A stretch of 64,000 nt of DNA from Candidatus Schekmanbacteria bacterium (lineage in GTDB: Bacteria; Schekmanbacteria; GWA2-38-11; J061), in the NCBI GenBank assembly GCA_016219965.1, contig JACRJM010000015.1, positions 95,857 through 159,856 of the forward strand. The letters run 5' to 3'. Position 1 is the first letter of the stretch, and each line of letters opens with the position of its first letter. Position numbers and translations under genes: made by a program. The notes below the pieces were generated by a model. The model was not told the DNA's origin and ran no database searches. It saw only the letters and a program-made list of their open reading frames with translations. This document shows, in pieces, positions 1 to 7,801 of the stretch.

Positions 1-2
1 CA

Positions 3-335
3 GCAAAGCAGAACAAAGGAGACCTTGATTATTTTCCCCGCGGTGTAATGGACAAGGATTTTGAAAATGCCGTGTTCGCTTTGCCGGTTGGGAAAATGAG
101 TGATGTTGTGAAAACACGTTACGGATATCACATAATTAAGGTAGCCGATAAAAAGGCGCCTCAGGACGCTACAGTCGAAGAGGCGAGGGATGACATAATC
201 ACGACGCTTTCGGCAGAGAAAAAAAGGAATATTCTTGAAAAGCTGCTAGCTGATCTTAAAAAGGATGCAAAAATCGAAATTAACATTGAGCAGGAGGAAG
301 TCGGCAATGACGCGGGCAGTGTGGAAAAAAAGTGA
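3..335 (+). CDS. PpiC-type peptidyl-prolyl isomerase, C-terminal part (5' truncated)
   Basis: The reading frame enters from the left edge and ends at 335. The visible 110 residues are the second half of a parvulin (rotamase) domain: GDLDYFPRG, then a Phe/Ala-Leu-Pro segment and the closing RYGYHIIKV strand, which carries the family's conserved tyrosine and histidine. A charged tail of about 45 residues follows. Parvulins isomerise peptidyl-prolyl bonds, and this type (PpiC/PpiD/SurA/PrsA-like) usually acts on secreted proteins. The N-terminus is outside the window, so a signal peptide or SurA-like chaperone domain cannot be checked. The end of the gene contains the ribosome-binding site and start of the next small gene. 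Confidence 0.9.
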   Translation, partial: AKQNKGDLDYFPRGVMDKDFENAVFALPVGKMSDVVKTRYGYHIIKVADKKAPQDATVEEARDDIITTLSAEKKRNILEKLLADLKKDAKIEINIEQEEVGNDAGSVEKK

Positions 336-525
336 TGACCCCAGAGTAAAAGAACTTTCAGAGCGTATTGAAGACAAAGCCAGGAAAAAAGCTGTTGACG
401 GAAAGATTAAGTGTGCAGAAGCGTTTGCTCTTGCTAAAGAAGAAGGTGTATCTATCATGAATATAGGACAGGCACTTAATCTGCTGAACATTAAAATATC
501 TTCTTGCCAGCTTGGCTGTTTTTAA
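307..525 (+). CDS. Small conserved protein of unknown function
   Basis: A 72-residue protein translated in a different frame across the end of the parvulin gene. The start at 307 is chosen because AGGAGGAAG lies just upstream at about 293-301; an earlier in-frame ATG at 265 lacks such a site. The protein is charged and probably helical (RVKELSERIEDKARKKAVDGKIKC). It ends in a short helix-turn-helix-like segment and a terminal ISSCQLGCF. From memory, short proteins ending in a similar KIS-x-CQLG-x-F motif occur in deltaproteobacteria and relatives, with no assigned role. The overlap with ppiC suggests translational coupling. Confidence 0.6.
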   Translation: MTRAVWKKSDDPRVKELSERIEDKARKKAVDGKIKCAEAFALAKEEGVSIMNIGQALNLLNIKISSCQLGCF

Positions 526-569
526 TAATTGCACTGAAAAGTAGTTAAGAGACAACCAACGGATTTCTT

Positions 570-1577
570 ATGATAAAAGAAGAACTGCGCAAAAAGATTC
601 TCGATACGGTCAGGAAAAAAGAGGACCCTCTTGAAGGGTTTTACTGCGATGATGAAACCAAAGAAGCTATCCTTGCGGTCCTTGTAGCAGGAAGGCATCT
701 TCTTCTTGAAGGGCCTGCGGGTGTCGGGAAGACGACTGCAGCCCGCATAATTGCAAAGCTTCTTCCTCCAATGGAAACAGTTGATGGGTGCAGGTATGTA
801 TGCAGTCCTGAAAAGCCTGCATGCCCTGACTGTATCGGAAAATCAAAACTCAAAAAAGTAACAATACCTGGAGTCCAGCGTTTTGTAAGGGTACAGGGTT
901 CATCTGAACTTTTGCCCGAAGATCTCATTGGAGATATAGATCCTGTCAATGCCATGAAATACGGGATACATGATTACAGGTCATTTACTCCGGGGAAGAT
1001 ACAGAAAGCCAACAGGAAAATCCTTTTTATAGACGAGCTTAACCGTGTACCGCAAAGGACGCAGAACACTCTTCTTCAGGTCCTTGAAGAGGGGGTTACG
1101 ACAATCGGAGGCTTCGACATAGAGGTAAATGTGGACACCCTTGTCATTGCAACCGACAACCCCGAGGAATATGCCGGAGTAGAGAAGATATCGGAGACTT
1201 TGAGCGACCGTTTTGAAAGAGTGCTTATAGGCTACCCAACACGCGACCAGGAAATAGAGATTATAGAGAGATACGGAAGGAAGCTTGATGGAGTAAAGAT
1301 ACTGAAGAAACAGGTTGAGGCGATTGCTGACATATGCCGCAGGGCACGCAGGGAAGAGGAGCTCGAGAACCCTCCCAGCGTTCGTACATCGCTTTCGATT
1401 TATGAGCAGTCCCAGGCTGTGTCAAAGTTGAGAGATAAAAAAGAAGTTGATAAGGAAGATGTGGTCGACTCTGCAAGGCGCGTGCTTGCCGGAAAAATTT
1501 CGATTTCAGGCGATAGCTCTTACTTTGAAGACCCGGAGGGCTTTGTAAGAAAAGTTCTCGATTCAGATGAGAAATGA
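570..1577 (+). CDS. MoxR/magnesium-chelatase-I-like AAA+ ATPase
   Basis: A 335-residue AAA+ ATPase with Walker A GPAGVGKT starting at residue 48, Walker B LFIDE with Asp155-Glu156, a sensor-like ATDNPEE segment and a C-terminal lid. It resembles ChlI/BchI and MoxR proteins, which work with a von Willebrand A partner to insert metals or remodel protein complexes. An insert after Walker A carries four cysteines (C74, C78, C85, C88), which could form a zinc or iron-sulfur site. Such Cys inserts are known in part of this family. The stop overlaps the start of the VWA gene by four bases (ATGA), so the two are translationally coupled. The substrate is not apparent. Confidence 0.85.
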   Translation: MIKEELRKKILDTVRKKEDPLEGFYCDDETKEAILAVLVAGRHLLLEGPAGVGKTTAARIIAKLLPPMETVDGCRYVCSPEKPACPDCIGKSKLKKVTIPGVQRFVRVQGSSELLPEDLIGDIDPVNAMKYGIHDYRSFTPGKIQKANRKILFIDELNRVPQRTQNTLLQVLEEGVTTIGGFDIEVNVDTLVIATDNPEEYAGVEKISETLSDRFERVLIGYPTRDQEIEIIERYGRKLDGVKILKKQVEAIADICRRARREEELENPPSVRTSLSIYEQSQAVSKLRDKKEVDKEDVVDSARRVLAGKISISGDSSYFEDPEGFVRKVLDSDEK

Positions 1578-4456
1578 TTGTCCCCACCATAAATGATTTA
1601 CGGTTGCTTGTGCTGCGCAATGAGTACCCTGATGTACTCGATTCGATCTTTAAAAAAGCTATGCGCCGCAAAAGCCCTCTACTGCCGGATTCCCTGAAAA
1701 AAAGGGGAACTATTAAAGCTGAAATCAAGGACCTGACGAGCTTTCTCGACAACAGGCTCGCTTCCCTTGTGGAAGGATGGGTTAACGGCAAAGCGAAGAA
1801 GGGGGAAGGGGATCTTTCAGGCTGCGAGACCTTTTTCCTGGGGCTTCCTGAAATCAGCGCTAATGTGCCGGCGATTGTCCGCATGGTAATAGACGAGATA
1901 AAGCCATCATGCATAGCTGTCTCAATATCGCCGATGCAGGAGTTCTCCGCGAATATGTTCCATTCATTGAGCCCTTATAATTTCATAGGAATACCTACTA
2001 ACTTCAATACCGTTTACGCTGACGGCAATGAATCATCCATTTACAGCACTTATTATCCGGGAAGCATATGGGAGACAATCATAATCGAGGCATTGCAGAG
2101 AGACATCCCGGTTGTTCCGGTGGGTTACCCAAAGAAAAGATTGCGCATAGGAGAGCAGAGAAGCCCGGGTTTTCTTGAGAATAAACAGAGGCTCGAAGGC
2201 ATATCAAAGCGCATATCAGAGGCTGTTGATTCGCAGGGAATGGACTGCAAGGGATTTGGCGCAGTCCACAGTTTTCTTGCAGAGCTTTCAGAAAGATATC
2301 AGAAAAGTTATTTTGCAGACCAGGAGACAGTGAGAGAAATAGTTGATAAAGCCGTATATTGCGCAAGCAGGCTTGCAGATCTTTCTTCGGTTTTAGGTAA
2401 AGGGAAGATACTAGTTGCCGGCAACATCAGCTACATCTATGAAGCCATGAGAATCTATGAAACACTGAAACGCTCAGTAATACCTTCTGTTAATGATGAA
2501 GGTGAACTCTATTCCAAACCATCTTCTGAGAAAAGCATATATGGGCTTCGTTTCCTTCCTGACACACTCTCGGCAGCCTACCAGCTTTACGCGGATAAGA
2601 ATATATCGTCTACGACTGCGCAGAAAATATTCGGGAATGCACTCAAAGAGTGGGCTTCCAAAGTCAGGGAAAGCTCGATCACGAATGACAATGCGGCAAG
2701 TATAATGCTCGATATAATAGAGATGACAAGAAATCATCCTGACCTTCTTCATGGCGCAAGTGTGAGGGCGAGCATAGCTATAAAGGAAGTGCATGACGCG
2801 ATACTTGCTCTTACGGGGAAAATGGAGCGCTTCACCATTGAAAGGGCTGCAAAGGTTACGCTTCCGAGCCGCGTGGTCAGGCGCCCCGGTTCACAGAAGA
2901 GCGAGGATGAAATCATCGATGAGATAATAAAGGCCGCAGTTTACGGTATCAAGGGAGAAAAGATTGATGATGACGACCACCGCATAAATTATAAGAAGGT
3001 CCCTCTCTCCAAAGAAGATGTCTTGAATGCCCTCGAATATTTGAAAGACAAGGCGCTTGAGAATGAGAAGTCACCCGGAGAAATAAATGAAAGGGACCTG
3101 TTCGCCACCGGCGACCTTGATGATGAGCGTATAAAGGAACTCCTTGACCGCTATGCGGAGGCAGCTAAGACAAGGCATGAGGGACTGGAAAGAATGCTTA
3201 ATGACCTTGTAAGCCGCGGCTACATGAGCAATATGACGCCAAACTCACTTAAGCTTACTTCGAAAGGTATAAGCGAGCTTAGAAAGAACCTTGAGAACAT
3301 GAGACGAAAGGGTCTTATAAGCGAGGAGGAGTTAAAAAAAGGGATAGAGGAGCTTGAGAAACTCCAGAGTGACAGCACTGCATCAAAAGCTCCGGACGGA
3401 AAACTGATGGAGCTTGTTGCTGACCTTATGGATGTTCAGCATAAATTCAAGAGCGAGGACTGCTCTCTTGAGGATGCTTATGTCCATTATGTCGTCAAAG
3501 AGAACAAGGGGGAGGATGTGGACAATGACAAACTGAAATACCAGAACCTGCATGTCCTTCTCTACCAGCTTCAGAACAGGGGAGTAGTTAAGATCCATGA
3601 CAAAGGGAAGATAAACTTTACCATAACAGGAAAGAGCCTGGACTGGCTTTTAGACGAGTTAATCCGAAAGACCAATGCAAGCGGGCTCTTGAAAGATGCT
3701 TTTAAGCAGGACAGGTTTTCCGCCAACATAGTTGACATCCGTCCCTACATGAGAGGTGATAACTTCGGCGACATCTCCGTCAACCATACGCTTAGAAAGC
3801 TGTTAAGGAACAGGAAGAGCCTTGAGCAGATCGATTTGAAAGACCTCATGTCCTATCTCAAACTCCCTACGAGGACTGAGGACATAGTACTTTGTCTTGA
3901 TGTAAGTGCTTCCATGAGGAAACAGGCAAAGCTCAGGTTTGCAAAGATTGCCGTTACTGCACTTGCAAGAGCGGCTATAGATAAAAATTACCGCGTAGGT
4001 CTTGTGGCTTTCAGCAATGAGGCTGAACAGATATTCCCGTTGGGAAAGAGCTATCACGGTATAACCGATGCGGTGGTTAAACTGCGCGCTGACCAGTACA
4101 CCAACATAGGGAAGGGGATTGAGTGTGCCCGCAAGATGCTGATTCGTGAGAAGGCTCCATATGAGAAGCACATCGTTCTTATAACTGATGGGCAGCCCAA
4201 TGCGGCGCCCGGCATAGGAAACAGGGTATCGTCATCTGCCGAGATGAAGCGCGAAGACGTGGGACACAGATTTGCCCTTGTCGAGGCACGAAGGACAGTA
4301 ATGCGGGATATAAAGATTTCCATTCTTCTTATAAGCGAGCCCGGGAATCCCGGAGTTGATTTTGCGAAGAAAGTTGCAAACATAGGGAAGGGGAGATTTT
4401 TCAGGGTAAGCACTGCTGAAAAAATTCCTCTAAGCGCCCTTAGAATGATGTCTTAA
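1574..4456 (+). CDS. Large VWA-domain protein, partner of the MoxR-like ATPase
   Basis: A 960-residue protein. The C-terminal about 200 residues are a von Willebrand A domain with an intact MIDAS metal site: DVSAS at 776-780, a downstream Thr in QYTNIGKG, and ITDGQPN. This matches the BchD/CoxE/YehP type. The N-terminal about 430 residues (including SISPMQEFSANMF and PVVPVGYP) and the highly charged middle (about 440-720) match no domain I can name. No signal peptide is present. The four-base overlap with the preceding ATPase makes a MoxR-VWA pair likely. Whether it chelates metal or acts as a chaperone cannot be told, and no tetrapyrrole genes lie nearby. Confidence 0.82.
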   Translation: MIVPTINDLRLLVLRNEYPDVLDSIFKKAMRRKSPLLPDSLKKRGTIKAEIKDLTSFLDNRLASLVEGWVNGKAKKGEGDLSGCETFFLGLPEISANVPAIVRMVIDEIKPSCIAVSISPMQEFSANMFHSLSPYNFIGIPTNFNTVYADGNESSIYSTYYPGSIWETIIIEALQRDIPVVPVGYPKKRLRIGEQRSPGFLENKQRLEGISKRISEAVDSQGMDCKGFGAVHSFLAELSERYQKSYFADQETVREIVDKAVYCASRLADLSSVLGKGKILVAGNISYIYEAMRIYETLKRSVIPSVNDEGELYSKPSSEKSIYGLRFLPDTLSAAYQLYADKNISSTTAQKIFGNALKEWASKVRESSITNDNAASIMLDIIEMTRNHPDLLHGASVRASIAIKEVHDAILALTGKMERFTIERAAKVTLPSRVVRRPGSQKSEDEIIDEIIKAAVYGIKGEKIDDDDHRINYKKVPLSKEDVLNALEYLKDKALENEKSPGEINERDLFATGDLDDERIKELLDRYAEAAKTRHEGLERMLNDLVSRGYMSNMTPNSLKLTSKGISELRKNLENMRRKGLISEEELKKGIEELEKLQSDSTASKAPDGKLMELVADLMDVQHKFKSEDCSLEDAYVHYVVKENKGEDVDNDKLKYQNLHVLLYQLQNRGVVKIHDKGKINFTITGKSLDWLLDELIRKTNASGLLKDAFKQDRFSANIVDIRPYMRGDNFGDISVNHTLRKLLRNRKSLEQIDLKDLMSYLKLPTRTEDIVLCLDVSASMRKQAKLRFAKIAVTALARAAIDKNYRVGLVAFSNEAEQIFPLGKSYHGITDAVVKLRADQYTNIGKGIECARKMLIREKAPYEKHIVLITDGQPNAAPGIGNRVSSSAEMKREDVGHRFALVEARRTVMRDIKISILLISEPGNPGVDFAKKVANIGKGRFFRVSTAEKIPLSALRMMS

Positions 4457-4477
4457 CGATACTGCTTCAATACTGCC

Positions 4478-5377
4478 ATGTCACTTATAAATGACCAATT
4501 GCTGAAATACCTTGAAATGCTTGATGTGGAGAAAGGGCTTTCAAGGAACACGCTCGAATCCTACGAGAATGATATCTCAGATTTCATCAGCCTGATGGGT
4601 AAGAAGGGGAAGTCTGCCCCTGATGAAATAACCATAAGCGATGTAAGGGTATATCTATCTTCACTGCGGGACCGGAAACTTGCAGTTTCGTCAATCATTA
4701 GAAAACTCGTTTCCATCCGGGGGTTTTTTAAGTACCTGCTGAAACAGGGGATTATAAAAGGCAATCCGCTCGTAAGGATTGAAAACCCGCGCCCCTGGAG
4801 AAGACTTCCTGATGTACTCTCTGAGGAAGAGGTAGAAAGGCTTATCAATGCCCCGGACATAAAGACTTTGCTTGGCATACGCGACAGGGCTATGCTTGAA
4901 ATCCTTTATGGCTGCGGTCTGCGCGTCTCTGAGCTTACCGGGATCACTGTGAATGACATTGATTTTGAATCCGGTATTCTAAAAGCAAAAGGCAAAGGCT
5001 CCAAGGAAAGACTTGTCCCGATAGGCGATCAGGGTTTAAATGCGCTGTCAGATTATGTTAAAAAAGAGCGGATTCTTTTTCAGAAGAAAAAAATTAATTC
5101 CATTTATCTTTTCCTGAACAGATCAGGGAAAAGGATTTCGAGACAGGGAGTCTGGAAAATGCTTAAAAGGTATTGCAGAAAGGCAAAGATAAAGAAACGG
5201 ATAACTCCTCACACATTCCGGCATTCCTTTGCCACGCATATGATAGAGAGGGGAGCCGACCTCAGAGCTGTCCAGCTTCTCCTGGGCCATGCTGACATAT
5301 CTACGACACAGATATATACTCATGTGTCTTCGCAGATGATAAGGGAGGTATATAAGAAATATCATCCGAGGGCGTAA
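4478..5377 (+). CDS. xerD: XerC/XerD-family tyrosine recombinase
   Basis: The 299 residues match the usual Xer length. The N-terminal SAM-like DNA-binding domain spans about 1-90, and the catalytic domain is complete: Arg149 in GLRVSEL, a Lys in the KAKGKGSKER hairpin, His245-x-x-Arg248 in HTFRHSF, His271 in LGHADIS and the nucleophile Tyr280 in TTQIYTHV. Housekeeping Xer proteins resolve chromosome dimers at dif. Length, completeness and position among ordinary genes favour that role over a phage integrase. XerC and XerD cannot be separated with certainty; the sequence looks more XerD-like. It sits 21 bases after the VWA gene. The intergenic palindromes that follow are not an obvious dif site. 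Confidence 0.88.
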   Translation: MSLINDQLLKYLEMLDVEKGLSRNTLESYENDISDFISLMGKKGKSAPDEITISDVRVYLSSLRDRKLAVSSIIRKLVSIRGFFKYLLKQGIIKGNPLVRIENPRPWRRLPDVLSEEEVERLINAPDIKTLLGIRDRAMLEILYGCGLRVSELTGITVNDIDFESGILKAKGKGSKERLVPIGDQGLNALSDYVKKERILFQKKKINSIYLFLNRSGKRISRQGVWKMLKRYCRKAKIKKRITPHTFRHSFATHMIERGADLRAVQLLLGHADISTTQIYTHVSSQMIREVYKKYHPRA

Positions 5378-5384
5378 ATTACAG

Positions 5385-5449
5385 CAGGTTTGGCAGATGC
5401 CACGCAGGCTTAAAACTTCATGCGCCTGCTGCGGCATCTGCCAAACCTG
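5385..5449. repeat. Palindromic element A (family 1, loop type 1)
   Basis: A 17-bp perfect inverted repeat (5385-5401 with 5433-5449; arm CAGGTTTGGCAGATGCC) encloses a 31-base loop. The loop itself contains a 6-bp stem (5404-5409 GCAGGC with 5424-5429 GCCTGC) around TTAAAACTTCATGC. The loop core is shared with the elements at 27730, 27848 and, inverted, 28040. It lies just after xerD and could also act as a transcription barrier. Confidence 0.85.
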
Positions 5450-5462
5450 TTCAAATCAGTTG

Positions 5463-5524
5463 CGGCTTGGCTGCTTCCCCGTCAGGCACCTGCTGTTCAG
5501 TGCCAGAGGGGAACTGTCAAGCCG
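5463..5524. repeat. Palindromic element B (family 1, loop type 2)
   Basis: Imperfect inverted repeat beginning CGGCTTGG (5463) and ending CAAGCCG (5524), starting 13 bases after element A. The loop contains GGCACCTGCTGTTCAGTGCC, which matches the reverse complement of the loop of the element at 26808 at 19 of 20 positions. Its outer arms use the same CTTGG-x-x-G-x-x-CCC theme as elements C and F. Confidence 0.78.
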
Positions 5525-5578
5525 GCTGGTGAAAATGTACTTCTGAAGGAATGGAAAAACTGAAAGATTGCAAAACTG

Positions 5579-6769
5579 ATGAGTAAATCAAAGACCATAA
5601 AAAACATACGCAGATACTTTGTCTATATTCTCGTGAGAGGGCTTTACGGCGCTATCTATTTTCTCCCTTTTGGGGTGAAGAGCCTTATTGGGAAATTTGC
5701 AGGAACCGCATGCTTTTATCTTATGCGAAGTGCGAGACTTACAGCTCTTTCAAATATCGAAACTGCCTTCCCCGGTATAACGGCTGAGAAAGCGGACAGA
5801 ATTGCCCGTGCATCATTCCGGAGCATGGGGATGAATGTACTTGAAGCCTTGCATCTTCCGCGGATGTCCAAAGAAGATATCAAGAACATGGCTGAGTTTG
5901 AAAACCTTGATGTTTTCAAAACTGCGATGAAAGAAGGGAAAGGATTGGTTGTTATCACAGGTCATCTGGGAAACTGGGAGTTTTTTCAGGCTGTAATGTC
6001 TGTAAGGGGTTTCCCAACAACAGTCATTGCGCAGCACTATTCAAATCCATGGATTGATAAAATGATAACGGAGATAAGGGAATCAAGCGGAGTGCATGTG
6101 ATAGTGAGGAGAAGAGGGAAGGAAAAAGAGGTTATGAAGAGTGCGCTCGATGCTTTGAAGAAAGGTCAGCCTCTCGGGTTCCTCGTTGACCATTACGCTA
6201 AAAAAGGAGGGATAGCAGTTCCATTTCTTGGCGGCGAGACAAGTACGCCTTCCGGCCCTTCGATTTTTGCCATGAGGTCAGATGCGCCTGTTCTTTTTGG
6301 ATATGCTATGAGGAAAAATGGAAAATTTAAAGTCAAATTCCGCCATCCTATCAAAGTTGTAAGCTCAAATAACAGGGACTGTGCCTTATATTTAAACGCC
6401 GCGCGTTTCCTTGAAGAAGTGGAGTCTGAGATAAAATCCCACCCTGAGCAGTGGGCTTGGATGCATAATTTCAGGAGGAAACATAAAAAAGGGATAAGGC
6501 GTGCTGAATTTGAAAATCTTCCCATCGTTGAGATATATTCCAAGAAAGACTGTTGTCTTTGCGATGAGGCAAAAAATGAGCTTTCTGACATATTGGCGCG
6601 TTACCCATTTAAAATGAAAGTCACTGATATTACCTATGACAGCGAAAAACTTGGGAAATACGAAACTGAAGTTCCAGTAGTATTCATAGATGGTAAAAAG
6701 ACTTCCAAACTGAAATTTGATAAAATGCGCTTTCAAGAAAAGATAATAGAGAGGCTTGCGGAACAATGA
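5579..6769 (+). CDS. LpxL/HtrB-family acyltransferase fused to a C-terminal glutaredoxin-like domain
   Basis: A 396-residue protein. Residues 1 to about 300 are a lipid A biosynthesis acyltransferase (LpxL/LpxM family). They include an N-terminal hydrophobic anchor and the catalytic HX4E motif HLGNWE at 129-134, followed by the conserved LVDHY-x-x-KGG-x-x-VPF region and the EQWAWMHNFRR end motif. The enzyme transfers an acyl chain to lipid A or a related glycolipid at the inner membrane. From about residue 315 a second domain begins (IVEIYSKKDCCLC) with a redox CxxC at 325-328 and a cis-Pro loop EVPVVFIDG, as in the glutaredoxin-like DUF836 family. The fusion is unusual. The stop overlaps the truA start by four bases. 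Confidence 0.87.
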   Translation: MSKSKTIKNIRRYFVYILVRGLYGAIYFLPFGVKSLIGKFAGTACFYLMRSARLTALSNIETAFPGITAEKADRIARASFRSMGMNVLEALHLPRMSKEDIKNMAEFENLDVFKTAMKEGKGLVVITGHLGNWEFFQAVMSVRGFPTTVIAQHYSNPWIDKMITEIRESSGVHVIVRRRGKEKEVMKSALDALKKGQPLGFLVDHYAKKGGIAVPFLGGETSTPSGPSIFAMRSDAPVLFGYAMRKNGKFKVKFRHPIKVVSSNNRDCALYLNAARFLEEVESEIKSHPEQWAWMHNFRRKHKKGIRRAEFENLPIVEIYSKKDCCLCDEAKNELSDILARYPFKMKVTDITYDSEKLGKYETEVPVVFIDGKKTSKLKFDKMRFQEKIIERLAEQ

Positions 6770-7500
6770 CCAACATAAGGCTGAAAATCCAGTATGATGG
6801 TACCGATTATTCTGGCTGGCAGATACAGCCAAGCGATAAAACCATTGAAGGGGAAATTACTGTTGCCATAGGTCAGATTTTCCAGAGGGAAGTAAAGCTG
6901 ATAGGTGCTTCACGGACTGATGCCGGCGTTCATGCGCGAGGACAGATAGCAAACTTCAACATTGACAGAAATGTTGATGTGCAGACTTTAAGACGTGGAC
7001 TTAATGCAATTCTTCCGCACGACATTTCCATACAAACTGCTGAGGAAGTAGATAAAGATTTTCACTCCCGGTATAATTCTAAGGGGAAGGTCTATAATTA
7101 TTTTATCTGGAACAGGGACTATAAAACTCCCTTTTACAGCAGATACTCATGGCATTATCATCCGCCACTTGATATTGCAGAGATAAACAGATGTGCCCTT
7201 TTCCTCAAAGGTGAAAAGGACTTCTCGAGCTTCCGCGCTTCAGGGTGTGATTCATCATCTCCCATCCGCAGGATAGATTTGTTTACAATAAAAAAAGAAG
7301 ACGGGTTCATTAAATTTGTTGTGGAAGGCAGTGCTTTTATGAAACAGATGGTGAGGAACATGGTGGGGACACTGGTGCAGGTAGGAATCGGAAAGATGAA
7401 ACCGGAGCAGATTATAGAGATTCTAGAGGCCAGGGATAGGAGGGCGGCGGGGCCGACGGCGCCGGCGCAGGGGTTGGTTCTGGTTTCAGTAAAGTACTAG
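6766..7500 (+). CDS. truA: tRNA pseudouridine(38-40) synthase TruA
   Basis: A 244-residue protein of normal TruA length. It contains the IQYDGTDYSGWQIQ start, the catalytic motif GASRTDAGVHARGQ with Asp52 as nucleophile, and the C-terminal FMKQMVRNMVGTLVQVG segment. TruA converts uridines 38-40 in the tRNA anticodon arm to pseudouridine. It is coupled to the upstream acyltransferase by an ATGA overlap. It is the last gene before the accessory insert with the IetAS-like module. Confidence 0.95.
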   Translation: MTNIRLKIQYDGTDYSGWQIQPSDKTIEGEITVAIGQIFQREVKLIGASRTDAGVHARGQIANFNIDRNVDVQTLRRGLNAILPHDISIQTAEEVDKDFHSRYNSKGKVYNYFIWNRDYKTPFYSRYSWHYHPPLDIAEINRCALFLKGEKDFSSFRASGCDSSSPIRRIDLFTIKKEDGFIKFVVEGSAFMKQMVRNMVGTLVQVGIGKMKPEQIIEILEARDRRAAGPTAPAQGLVLVSVKY

Positions 7501-7512
7501 CTTGGGCAGTGG

Positions 7513-7637
7513 GCAAATGCGAGCTTTGGCGTGATGCTTCGTCAGCGGCCAACTCTCAAATGCTCACATACAGAAAAAGTATGCTCCGCTTTGCTCGTTG
7601 TCCACTTCCTCGCCTGACGCACAAATCTCGCATTTGC
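7513..7637. repeat. Long interrupted inverted repeat after truA
   Basis: An 11-bp perfect inverted repeat, GCAAATGCGAG at 7513-7523 and its complement at 7627-7637, lies about 100 bases apart. The interior has weaker complementarity and a small hairpin (CATAC-N7-GTATG). It lies at the junction between the core gene truA and the minus-strand protease/ATPase pair, so it could be a terminator-like or REP-like element or a junction scar. The remaining 160 bases to 7801 are AT-rich and hold no supportable gene. Confidence 0.55.
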
Positions 7638-7801
7638 GGAAAAATAAGTACTATCCACGTTAGTGTCAAATTATTATCTTCTTGTGGTCGAGAGCGACCG
7701 AGGGAGCATGGCGATCTCAGTAGTAAATCTGTTAATAATTTTTATTTTCTAAAAGTACTTTAAAAGTAATAAACTTTGTGGTTGTATTATTTTTTATAAT
7801 T

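Noticed and set aside
4478-5377. Integrase of a mobile element
   Set aside because: Flanked by ordinary genes, of standard Xer length and motif set, with no attachment repeats or cargo beside it.
5385-5524. dif site for the Xer recombinase
   Set aside because: The palindromes after xerD are much longer than a 28-base dif, recur at 26.8-28.1 kb and lack the dif half-site pattern.
7509-7763. 84-codon open frame after truA
   Set aside because: It spans the interrupted inverted repeat, has no ribosome-binding site, and its translation is low-complexity and Cys/Arg/Ser-rich without any domain.
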